A stretch of DNA of 41,799 nucleotides from positions 1 to 41,799 of the forward strand of contig JAIQFO010000042.1 of assembly GCA_020073215.1 (NCBI GenBank), given 5' to 3'. The notes beneath the pieces are model-generated. The model saw only the letters and a program-made list of their open reading frames with translations, was not told the DNA's origin and did no database searches. The stretch's first letter is position 1, and each line of letters begins with the position of its first letter. The position numbers and the translations under genes were made by a program. This DNA is from Terriglobia bacterium. Its GTDB lineage: Bacteria > Acidobacteriota > Terriglobia > Terriglobales > Acidobacteriaceae. This document shows positions 1-6,559 of this stretch, one piece after another.

Positions 1-53
1 TGGAGGCGCGGGTCGGAATCGAACCGACGTGTAAAGGTTTTGCAGACCTCTCC
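1..53. repeat. attL: direct repeat of tRNA-Cys 3' end
   Basis: This 53-bp stretch is identical to 15218-15270, the 3' part of the tRNA-Cys gene (3' CCA, acceptor strand, T arm, variable loop and anticodon loop). Identity stops exactly at base 54, where the tRNA would continue. It is the truncated copy left when an element integrated into the tRNA 3' end. The repeat may begin before the window. Confidence 0.93.
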
Positions 54-367
54 AGGCGGTTTGCACCGGTGTACATCGGTTGGCGGCAACCAGCAATTCC
101 AAGGAGATGAAGTGTTCGGATGCAAGTCGATGCTGCCTCATCTAAACCGGTACTCGCTACAGTATCCGCTACAGTCGGGCGACGTTCGGATTCCAAAGCC
201 GAAGAAGTTTAAGCTACCACCAAGGGGGGTGGGGGTTTTCTAGAATAAGGGACCCAGCCCTGACACACAGTTGAAAAATTGGATTTTTTTCTTCAGCGAT
301 GAGAGATGCTCACCTTCTACCCAAACCCCTTTGACCTTTTCGGTCCTTGCAGATCGACGGTGAGTGG
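54..367. other. Left island margin without a clear gene
   Basis: Apart from the CGCTACAGT pair at 155-175 and a T-run near 283-293, I see no convincing coding region or RNA here. The short open frames lack ribosome-binding sites and look like chance. Confidence 0.4.
155..175. promoter_or_regulatory. Putative integrase arm-type sites, left end
   Basis: Two copies of CGCTACAGT start at 155 and 167, a 12-bp period. The same motif recurs with the same period at 15151 and 15163 beside the right junction. Paired short direct repeats close to both att cores are what arm-type binding sites of tyrosine integrases look like. The assignment is by pattern only. Confidence 0.45.
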
Positions 368-586
368 ATGAGGTGTTCTGCGATATGCCCTGAGTTTGAG
401 CTTTTCGACCTTTCGACCAGCCGGGTGGCCTCCTACATGAAGGGTCCCATCTACCCCTCCAAAACAATTCTAGAACTTGGGGCCAAGACCTTCCCCCATT
501 CGGTGATTTCCCGATCTAAAGAAAGGAGGCACCGGGTTAAGGCCCATGAGGATATTAACGGACCCCTAAAACTGCCCAAAAAGTAG
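368..586 (+). CDS. Possible small hypothetical protein (72 aa)
   Basis: An ATG at 368 follows a GGTGAGTGG stretch that could serve as a weak ribosome-binding site. The 72-residue frame ends in a basic tail (LKLPKK) and has a mildly GC-biased third codon position, which suggests coding. I recognise no domain, signal peptide or membrane segment. It runs opposite to the small genes at 645-1385. It could be a genuine orphan gene of the island, a remnant, or chance. Confidence 0.3.
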   Translation: MRCSAICPEFELFDLSTSRVASYMKGPIYPSKTILELGAKTFPHSVISRSKERRHRVKAHEDINGPLKLPKK

Positions 587-644
587 ACAGGATTATTGTT
601 CCAGAGACGTTTGCGATGCCCAAATAGAGACAGTTGTCTGCGCT

Positions 645-809
645 TCAGTGATTCTCCGTGGCTTCTCTCACGATCCGGGCAGCGGCCTGACTGAAATCCT
701 CGCCTGGCTGGGGCTTCTTGGGCGTTTGCTCTGGCCGGGCTTCGGTTCTTTTTTCCACCTGATTGGCTTGACGGAGTGCTTTGTCCGCTTTTGTGCGCTT
801 CTTTGCCAT
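645..809 (-). CDS. Small basic, disordered protein (54 aa)
   Basis: The ATG at 809 opens a 54-codon frame that starts MAKKRTKADKALRQ. It has a lysine/proline/glutamine-rich middle and ends in a short amphipathic helix (residues about 40-51, SQAAARIVREAT). The charged composition and regular codon use differ from the surrounding sequence and look coding. I recall similar tiny proteins with an 'AA-RIVREAT' tail from acidobacterial genomes, but this is memory, not a search. The function is unknown. It is the last of three small minus-strand genes (1131-1385, 935-1111, 645-809), although 125 bp separate it from the middle one. Confidence 0.5.
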   Translation of the reverse strand: MAKKRTKADKALRQANQVEKRTEARPEQTPKKPQPGEDFSQAAARIVREATENH

Positions 810-934
810 GCGGACAGTTTCCCACAGGTCGGACCCGTTGGCTACCCCTGTGGATTTTGAACTGCACCACTACCAGACGGTTGGTGGTGTCCCTAAGTGC
901 GGTGATGGAAATGCGTGCAGTGGGGGGCTCGGTT

Positions 935-1111
935 TTATGTAGGTTTCCGGCTCAACAGGTATATGACGAGAAACACTGCAAATCCCCCAATGAGTGCAGC
1001 GACAAAAGGGGGACCAGACGTTGGTCGGGCGGGGTCTGGTCCATTGAACGCTCGATAGAGTTCATCGTCGTCGGGTCGCGCGCGAACTGACGGGTCGAAG
1101 CGGAAAGACAC
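935..1111 (-). CDS. Small C-tail membrane protein (58 aa)
   Basis: A GTG at 1111 starts a 58-residue protein with an acidic, proline-containing N-terminal half (RPDDDELYRAFNGPDP). One strong hydrophobic helix at about residues 34-52 (VAALIGGFAVFLVIYLL) is followed by a short basic tail, SRKPT. This is a single-span tail-anchored layout. An AAAGGTGAG sequence just after the stop of the upstream gene (TAA at 1131-1133) may be its ribosome-binding site, with a rather long spacer. The tight spacing points to co-transcription with the 84-aa membrane protein at 1131-1385. The function is unknown. Confidence 0.55.
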   Translation of the reverse strand: MSFRFDPSVRARPDDDELYRAFNGPDPARPTSGPPFVAALIGGFAVFLVIYLLSRKPT

Positions 1112-1130
1112 TACTACAATGTGCTCACCT

Positions 1131-1385
1131 TTAGGCAGCAGCCGCTTGCCCCTTCACGGTGTTGGACACCTCGGCTCCAGCCGAGTCGCGAGCCCGGAGT
1201 TCCGAGGCCATGCAAATCAGAAAGCACATGACACTGACCTCAAGCAGATTCCGCTGCGAGAGGCGCATCGCAAGGAACAGCCCTTTTGCAATGTTAAGGT
1301 GCGCTACCCCCCCACACAACAATGCTATCCAGCCGAGATAGTAGGTAACTCTTCCAACCAACTGCAGTCGAGCGAAGTGGCCCAT
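1131..1385 (-). CDS. Small two-span membrane protein (84 aa)
   Basis: The start is the ATG at 1385, six bases after a perfect AGGAGG. An upstream in-frame start would add 13 residues but has no such site. The protein has two hydrophobic stretches, about residues 15-37 and 46-59, and an alanine-ending polar tail. This predicts a small inner-membrane protein with two spans. I recognise no family. It leads a possible small operon with the tail-anchored protein at 935-1111. Possible roles for small island membrane proteins include toxin, holin-like or anchoring functions, but nothing here decides between them. Confidence 0.65.
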   Translation of the reverse strand: MGHFARLQLVGRVTYYLGWIALLCGGVAHLNIAKGLFLAMRLSQRNLLEVSVMCFLICMASELRARDSAGAEVSNTVKGQAAAA

Positions 1386-1474
1386 GGTGAAACCTCCTGG
1401 CTTCAAGAAGTTAAAGGAAGCCACTGATCATGCCAGTCGGCGGACCGAGTGGATTATACTCTTGGTCTGCGTTC

Positions 1475-1585
1475 TTAGCTTCCTAGCTTAGGCTTCGCTC
1501 CTTTGAGCCCGTTCTTTCGGTATGTAGGGTCTTCCTCGTTCTGGCGGATGTAATCGTCAAGAATCTGGGTCAGGAATGTTCGCAT
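1475..1585 (-). CDS. Possible 36-aa protein or gene remnant
   Basis: A short frame from the ATG at 1585 reads MRTFLTQILDDYI and ends in a basic tail. It looks like a helical charged peptide, but the ribosome-binding site is poor and an in-frame stop lies a few codons upstream. It may be the tail of a decayed gene. Confidence 0.22.
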   Translation of the reverse strand: MRTFLTQILDDYIRQNEEDPTYRKNGLKGAKPKLGS

Positions 1586-1675
1586 TCCGAGAGGCTCGCC
1601 GGGGTTGCCTCACAACTTTCCTACCTTGAGCCTAATTCGGGAAATCACGACAACCCCGATCTACCCTGATAAAAA

Positions 1676-4237
1676 CTATTTGAACGCAAAGAACGCGTTG
1701 CCAACCACGTTCCCATTGATGCTGATGTCCACCTCGTAAGTCCCAACGCCCAACGAAGAGGCTGCAAGGTTATAGACGTACTGGCAAGCAGTCTGGTCAA
1801 TTCGAAAATTCGACCCGCCGTCTGCCTGCGTGGAGTAGGTACTCTCATCAACTGAACCGAGCGTCCCACCCGCAGTTCTGGTCACCGCGATTGTCGCTGG
1901 TGGTAATGCGCAGGTTGGCGTGCCGTTTTCCGTGAGCGTAAACTTCACCGGGACTACGCCTCGATTCGCACGGAAGATGCTGCTGCCGTCGGCGTTGATG
2001 GGCTGCTGCACGAATGCTTTGTAGGGGCTGATCTTGGCCACGAAGGCGTCGTCAGAGCCGCTATACGCTGGCTGCAAGGGATTCATGGTGGGAAAGTCGG
2101 TTGAGCCCGTTACGCCAGTCACATAAGGGTTGCCGAAGCTGTCCACGGCGATGGCAGAGCCGTAGTCAGGCCCGCTACCGCCAAGGTAGGTCGAATACAC
2201 CAAAGCTGAGCCAGACGGGTTGAGCTTGGTCACGAAGCCGTCGAATTGGCCGCCACCATATGCTGGCTGCAAGGGATTCATGGTGGGAAAGTCGGTTGAG
2301 ATCGTTACGCCAGTCACGTAGGCGTCGCCAGCGCTGTCCACGGCGATGCCATAGCCATCGTCGGCCCCGCTACCGCCAAGGTAGGTGGAGTACACCAAAG
2401 CCGAGCCGGAGGGGTTCAGCTTCGCCACGAAGGCGTCGCCAGATCCGTTGCTGGTCGTCTGGAAGGCACCGAGCGTGGTGGGAAAGTCGGTTGAGCCCGT
2501 TACGCCAGTCACATAAGGGTTGCCGAAGCTGTCCACGGCGATGGCAGAGCCCGAGTCATACCCGCTGCCGCCAAGGTAGGTGGAGTACACCAAAGCCGAG
2601 CCGGAGGGGTTTACCTTGGTCACGAAGGCGTCGTACCAGCCGCCATTGCTCGGTTGCAGAGGGTTCATCGTGGGAAAGTTGGTTGAGGCGGTGTATCCCG
2701 TGACGTAGGCGTTGCCCGAGTCGTCTGCGGCGATGCCAAGACCATCGTCATAATTGTTGCCGCCAAGGTAGGTGGAGTACACCAAAGCCGAGCCGGAGGG
2801 GTTCAGCTTCGCCACGAAGGCATGATATTCAAGGGGACAGAAGTCACACGTTGTCTGCAAGGGATTCATCGTCGGGAAGTTTCTTGACGTGGTTGCTCCC
2901 GTAACGTAGGCGTCGCCCGAGCTGTCCACCGCGATGCTGTACCCAAGGTCCTCCGAGCTGCCGCCAAGGTAGGTGGAGTACACCAAAGCCGAGCCGGAGG
3001 GGTTCAGCTTCGCCACGAAGGCGTCGCCAGAGCCATAGTCTGGGTCGTCGCCACCATACGCTGGCTGCAAGGGATTCATCATAGGAAAGTCTCTTGATAC
3101 GGTGAGACCTGTCACGTAAGCGTCGCCAGCGCTGTCCACGGCGATGCCATAGCCAGCATCATCTCTGCTGCCGCCAAGGTAGGTGGAGTACACCAAAGCC
3201 GAGCCGGAGGGGTTCAGCTTCGCCACGAAGGCATCGCCATAGCCCCAGTCGTGGGTGCCCCCGCCGTACGTTGGCTGCAAAGGATTTACCGTCGGAAAGT
3301 TTCCTGAGTTGGTTATTCCCGTGACGTAGGCGTTGCCCGCGCTGTCAACGGCGATGGCAGAGCCGTAGTCAAAATCGCTGCCGCCAAGGTAGGTCGAATA
3401 CACAAGGACAGGGTCAATGGTCAGTGGCTTCTTCGAATCATAGCCTGCCAGCTCAAAGCCTACCCGCTGTCCGTGCTTGATCACGTAGTGCCCATTGATC
3501 TCTTGTTTTTCCCCGTCTTTTTCCTGATAGACAACCGGCTTGTGCCAGCGAACCTCCCCGTCCGACATTTGCAGCACCAGGTCGCCGTTCTTGTCACGAT
3601 GAATGCGCTTGGCTCCGCCGACATCAAATTGTATGCGATGAGGATCAGCACCCGGTGCGACAACAAAGTCATACTCAAGCTGGCGCCGGTTGCCGTAGTA
3701 AACCAAGTCAATGCCAGAATAAACACCTTGGTATTTCACCTTCGCGTAAGTCGGAACATTGCTGCGCCACTTCTTCGAGTCGTTGCCCGTGAAGTAGTTG
3801 CTCTTGCCGGGCAGTTCATCCACGCCCGTCACCTCGGCTGCAGCGCTGGCATTGCGGAGCTTCATCCGCAACACGCCACAAGTCGTGGTCGCAGTCATTC
3901 CGGACTGCAACTCTTGACTGGCACTCGCAATCTTCGCGTTGTGAGTATTCGCCTTCTTTCCGCGCAGCGCGAGTACCGCTTCATCTGCGGTCAGGAAAAG
4001 TGAGTAGCCGCTCGTGCGCGACAGAAACTTCACGCGCGAATCGGTCTGCCCCTGATTTGCCTCGAAGCCGAGCGGCAACTTGCCGTAGCTATCGAGAATC
4101 TTGACTTGAGCTTTCGGAGACGCACTGATCGGGGCAACAACTCCCGCGCTCTGATTGATCAGCAGAAGAGGGTTGGATTGTGACAGCGCCATTGCGCTGA
4201 GTAGGATTGCGGACAAGCACACTAGGAACCGTCTCAT
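1676..4237 (-). CDS. Secreted SBBP seven-bladed beta-propeller protein (853 aa)
   Basis: The ATG at 4237 lies about eight bases after GAGGAGG. A signal peptide covers residues 1-19 (MRRFLVCLSAILLSAMALS), so the protein is exported. Residues about 50-275 form the N-terminal domain usually found before SBBP repeats, with the hallmark GFEANQGQ. Seven SBBP repeats follow (about 278-735). Each begins LVYSTYLGG, continues with GIAVDS-GDAYVTG and NFPTMNPLQP, and ends AFVAKLNPSGSA, which matches the seven blades of one propeller. The C-terminal part (about 750-853) contains VVPVKFTLT, typical of the 'PxKF' domain of such proteins. The gene ends the minus-strand block of the left island and is transcribed on its own. 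SBBP proteins are common surface proteins of Acidobacteria. Ligand and role are unknown. Confidence 0.92.
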   Translation of the reverse strand: MRRFLVCLSAILLSAMALSQSNPLLLINQSAGVVAPISASPKAQVKILDSYGKLPLGFEANQGQTDSRVKFLSRTSGYSLFLTADEAVLALRGKKANTHNAKIASASQELQSGMTATTTCGVLRMKLRNASAAAEVTGVDELPGKSNYFTGNDSKKWRSNVPTYAKVKYQGVYSGIDLVYYGNRRQLEYDFVVAPGADPHRIQFDVGGAKRIHRDKNGDLVLQMSDGEVRWHKPVVYQEKDGEKQEINGHYVIKHGQRVGFELAGYDSKKPLTIDPVLVYSTYLGGSDFDYGSAIAVDSAGNAYVTGITNSGNFPTVNPLQPTYGGGTHDWGYGDAFVAKLNPSGSALVYSTYLGGSRDDAGYGIAVDSAGDAYVTGLTVSRDFPMMNPLQPAYGGDDPDYGSGDAFVAKLNPSGSALVYSTYLGGSSEDLGYSIAVDSSGDAYVTGATTSRNFPTMNPLQTTCDFCPLEYHAFVAKLNPSGSALVYSTYLGGNNYDDGLGIAADDSGNAYVTGYTASTNFPTMNPLQPSNGGWYDAFVTKVNPSGSALVYSTYLGGSGYDSGSAIAVDSFGNPYVTGVTGSTDFPTTLGAFQTTSNGSGDAFVAKLNPSGSALVYSTYLGGSGADDGYGIAVDSAGDAYVTGVTISTDFPTMNPLQPAYGGGQFDGFVTKLNPSGSALVYSTYLGGSGPDYGSAIAVDSFGNPYVTGVTGSTDFPTMNPLQPAYSGSDDAFVAKISPYKAFVQQPINADGSSIFRANRGVVPVKFTLTENGTPTCALPPATIAVTRTAGGTLGSVDESTYSTQADGGSNFRIDQTACQYVYNLAASSLGVGTYEVDISINGNVVGNAFFAFK
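2030..3410 (-). repeat. Seven tandem SBBP repeat units
   Basis: The motif CCAAGGTAGGT recurs near 2190, 2378, 2571, 2763, 2963, 3175 and 3384, so units are about 188-212 bp long. Several neighbouring units are nearly identical in DNA, especially the LVYSTYLGG and KLNPSGSA ends. This invites unequal recombination and blade-number change. The spacing is irregular and fully coding, so this is not a CRISPR. Confidence 0.9.
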
Positions 4238-4435
4238 TTGAATAATCCTCCTCGGTCGCGTATTCGGAGTGTCTGAAAGGCGGGGGAAGAACGCTGAAGA
4301 ACGCTGGGGATACGCCGGGCAGCGAGTTTATCACTTGGGTCATGTCCATGTTGTGACGGGCGTCACCGCTTGATGTGCGGCGATTGCCAACAGCCGCAAC
4401 GCCCGCTAGCGGGCTTCCCATTGCGTTCTAGGCAC
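4238..4435. other. Gap between divergent genes
   Basis: This stretch separates the divergent SBBP gene and the small plus-strand genes and should carry both promoters. Alternative frames through it have no ribosome-binding site. I see no clear hexamers or RNA gene. Confidence 0.35.
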
Positions 4436-4582
4436 ATGCTGAGACGCGGGCTGACGCGGTGCGGCTACCGAATTCCGCCAGCGGAGATTCAACGCCCCAC
4501 CTTCGGCCAGGTAACGTGTTCGAAATGCAAGATGACTTCCACGAACGACGGCACTCCGGGCAAACACTTCTCTCAGGTGTAG
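4436..4582 (+). CDS. Possible small zinc-ribbon-like protein (48 aa)
   Basis: The frame from the ATG at 4436 contains RCGYRIPPAEI and, 17 residues later, TCSKCKMT. This resembles small zinc ribbons that use two Cys knuckles, although only three cysteines (C9, C28, C31) are present, so metal binding is doubtful. The preceding bases offer only a weak TAGG site. The next gene begins 19 bp downstream on the same strand, suggesting a two-gene unit. It could be a decayed ribbon protein. The function is unknown. Confidence 0.4.
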   Translation: MLRRGLTRCGYRIPPAEIQRPTFGQVTCSKCKMTSTNDGTPGKHFSQV

Positions 4583-4601
4583 AATTTTGCCAAGGATTCC
4601 G

Positions 4602-4778
4602 ATGCCTGCCCCCACACCCACTTTCCCCGACCCAGAAGAACATGCCGCCGCGATTCTCGAAGCGCTTGGGGGCAATTACCAGAAGGCTCTAGAGTGGCTG
4701 CCCGTCTATCGGGATGAGTTTGGTGAAACTTATGCGCGCCGGTTGGCCACGCTCCTGACGCCTCAAGGGGAATGCTGA
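4602..4778 (+). CDS. Small hypothetical protein (58 aa)
   Basis: The ATG at 4602 sits five bases after AAGGA, which favours it over an upstream TTG at 4587. The protein has a proline-rich start (MPAPTPTFPDPEE). A compact helical region (about 13-50) follows with GGNYQKALEWLPVYRDEFGETYARRLATLL, split here by context as two helices. There is no membrane segment or signal. The composition is soluble and acidic and looks like a folded small domain. It lies 19 bp after the possible zinc-ribbon gene and converges on the XRE regulator. The function is unknown. Confidence 0.58.
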   Translation: MPAPTPTFPDPEEHAAAILEALGGNYQKALEWLPVYRDEFGETYARRLATLLTPQGEC

Positions 4779-4840
4779 ATCTTGACGCACCTTGTTGCGC
4801 TGAACGCAGAAACGTTTTTGTGCAGCAGCAACCCAACTCG

Positions 4841-5056
4841 TTATAGCCGTGAGAACAACTGAGACAGGGTGACCTTTAGGCCCTTCGCCATCAAATCCAA
4901 ATTGAGGACGGAGACATTGCGCTTGCCCCGTTCTACATCCGCTAGGAAACTTCGGTCAATCCCCACCTTTTCAGCCATCTCCACCTGAGTCCATCCGCGC
5001 TTCTTGCGAAGCCTCCGAATTCGTTCTCCTAGGCGAATGAGCAGGTCTTCGGGCAT
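4841..5056 (-). CDS. XRE-family regulator, restriction-controller-like (71 aa)
   Basis: The whole 71-residue protein is one HTH_3/XRE DNA-binding domain (residues about 7-65): LGERIRRLRKKRGWTQ, then the recognition helix region GIDRSFLADVERGKRNVS, then LNLDLMAKGLKVTLSQLF. Length and sequence style are like the controller (C) proteins of restriction-modification systems, which end in 'ERGxRNxSLxNxxxIAxALxVxxSELF'. A type IIG-like enzyme gene starts 1.5 kb away, so a controlling role is plausible but unproven. I saw no clear C-box (GACT-N-AGTC type) in front of either gene. It could also be an island maintenance repressor. Confidence 0.88.
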   Translation of the reverse strand: MPEDLLIRLGERIRRLRKKRGWTQVEMAEKVGIDRSFLADVERGKRNVSVLNLDLMAKGLKVTLSQLFSRL

Positions 5057-5198
5057 GTGCCCTGCATAATGGCCTGTCGGAAATCAACTACAAATCGTGT
5101 TTACGCAACATTGTGCGACGAATTGTGATGCGCGGCACTGAAGTCCTGCCTTGGGCAGTATTAAAGTCGAACTCGTCGAATTGCTAGCGGGGGCTTCG

Positions 5199-5945
5199 AT
5201 GTCGAATAGGATCAGCTCTTTTCTCGGCGGTCTTGTGTCATTCGTTCTGTGGACAATTATCGTCTGGGGCGAAATTGTGGGAAATGTACATGCGTTCCGG
5301 CAACACGGTGTCCGCGACGGCTTCGCTGCTGTCTTTGTTCCGCCTTGGGCTTGGTATAGAGGCATCGAGTTCTTCAGGCACAGGAATATTGAAAATCAGA
5401 ACTCATCCACGGCAACTGCCCAGGAGTCAACTGCCCAGGAGTCGTTTCCTCCCCCCACAGCAGACGAGCAGGATGCGTTGAGTAAGATTTCTTCCAAGGC
5501 TCTCGAACAACCTCTCACGGACGAGGATTTGAGACTTTACAAGCATATTGCGACTGAGTATGGGGCTCGTACGGGAAGGCAGGTTTCGCGTCCAGAGGTC
5601 GAGCAATTCCTGCACATCATGAAAGTGACCATTGACTACAAACGCGAGCTAGGTAGGTGCTTGCTGGCTTCCATAGACCAAAAGCAGCTATTCATATCGG
5701 CGGAACTCGAAGATTTACGCGAAAAGATGCGACAAATAGGAATGAGGGCGGAGCAATTGGAGATAGATTTTCGCAAGATCGAGAGTGCGGGAAACCAGAC
5801 GCCTTTTAGCGATGAACATGGGCATGAATACTATCCCCTGACAAGGGAAGCAGTGGTACAAGGATTGCGGCAAGTGGATGTAGCAGATGAGAACTTCAAG
5901 AAGATGGCGGCAATTCTCCAGGAGAGTGCAAGCCGAGCGCCCTGA
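5199..5945 (+). CDS. Membrane-anchored, helical protein of unknown function (248 aa)
   Basis: I chose the ATG at 5199, which follows a GCGGGGG stretch. A TTG at 5151 would add 16 residues without a ribosome-binding site. One hydrophobic helix near the N-terminus (about residues 8-30, LGGLVSFVLWTIIVWGEIVG) anchors the protein. The rest is a mostly helical, charged soluble part. It includes a Ser/Thr/Gln-rich linker with the tandem repeat TAQES (about 66-76) and a likely coiled coil near residues 168-195 (AELEDLREKMRQIGMRAEQLE). No enzyme motif is visible. It lies between the XRE regulator, which points away from it, and the restriction-modification gene. Confidence 0.75.
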   Translation: MSNRISSFLGGLVSFVLWTIIVWGEIVGNVHAFRQHGVRDGFAAVFVPPWAWYRGIEFFRHRNIENQNSSTATAQESTAQESFPPPTADEQDALSKISSKALEQPLTDEDLRLYKHIATEYGARTGRQVSRPEVEQFLHIMKVTIDYKRELGRCLLASIDQKQLFISAELEDLREKMRQIGMRAEQLEIDFRKIESAGNQTPFSDEHGHEYYPLTREAVVQGLRQVDVADENFKKMAAILQESASRAP

Positions 5946-6559
5946 ACAGTCGCGGAAGTCTTTTGCGAAGTCCAAGCAAGGGGTATTGGGTAGAAGGGAG
6001 AACAGGAGTGTTGGATCGCGTTTTCAAATTGCGCCTCTCGTGATTTCCGCACGAGCTGGCCCTGGGTGCATGGGTATCGTATCGGGCCAGGCGCGAAGAA
6101 GTAGCTTCTACCGAAAACCCCTCTTTCACAAGTTGCATTCCGCTTGCCCCAAAATCCCGTTCAATAGTGAAATCGCTGAATATCCCTCGTATGCCGCCGA
6201 CATCCGCGCTGGCCGCATCCGCGAAGGCTACCGCCCGCATCCGAGGCACTGGCAGGCGCTTGCAGATCTCGTTGGCGTTTCACCGGAAGGGGGACAGAGC
6301 AACTGATTGTTCATTCCAACTTCACTGATTCTAAGCGGGCTTGCAGGGATTGACTGGCATCAGCGAAGAGCCGAATCGCGATGCCAGAGTTGTGGGGTGA
6401 CGAGGCGGTTCGGACGCGTACCTGGGAACAAAACTGCACTGCTCGAATCATAGGCGCACAGCCACACCTCTCACGCAACATCTCTTCCGCAGAAGAGTCC
6501 ATCGCACTTCCGGTACAATCTCAGGATGAACTGCGCCCCTGCCTTAATCAGGAGCCCAA
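5946..6559. other. Interval holding only an HTH remnant
   Basis: Besides the remnant at 6160-6306, I see no intact gene. The last 100 bases presumably carry the promoter of the restriction-modification gene. No clear operator or terminator is visible. Confidence 0.4.
6160..6306 (+). pseudogene. Remnant of a small HTH-type protein
   Basis: The last 40 codons before the stop at 6306 read YPSYAADIRAGRI...RPHPRHWQALADLVGVSP. This matches my memory of the C-terminal half of small HTH regulators with 'SYASDIRxGRRxPHPRHWxALAxLVG'. Upstream the frame stays open, but its sequence (5887-6150) looks random and overlaps the previous gene. The N-terminal half therefore seems lost. Not checked by search. 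Confidence 0.35.

Noticed and set aside
451..870. 139-codon minus-strand frame
   Set aside because: Arg/Ser-rich shadow frame overlapping the better-supported small gene at 645-809.
2030..3410. Regularly spaced repeats as a CRISPR array
   Set aside because: Unit length is about 190-210 bp, the spacing varies and the region is entirely coding for SBBP blades.
4800..6559. C-box operators for the XRE regulator
   Set aside because: I looked for paired GACT...AGTC motifs before the XRE and restriction genes and saw none that are convincing.
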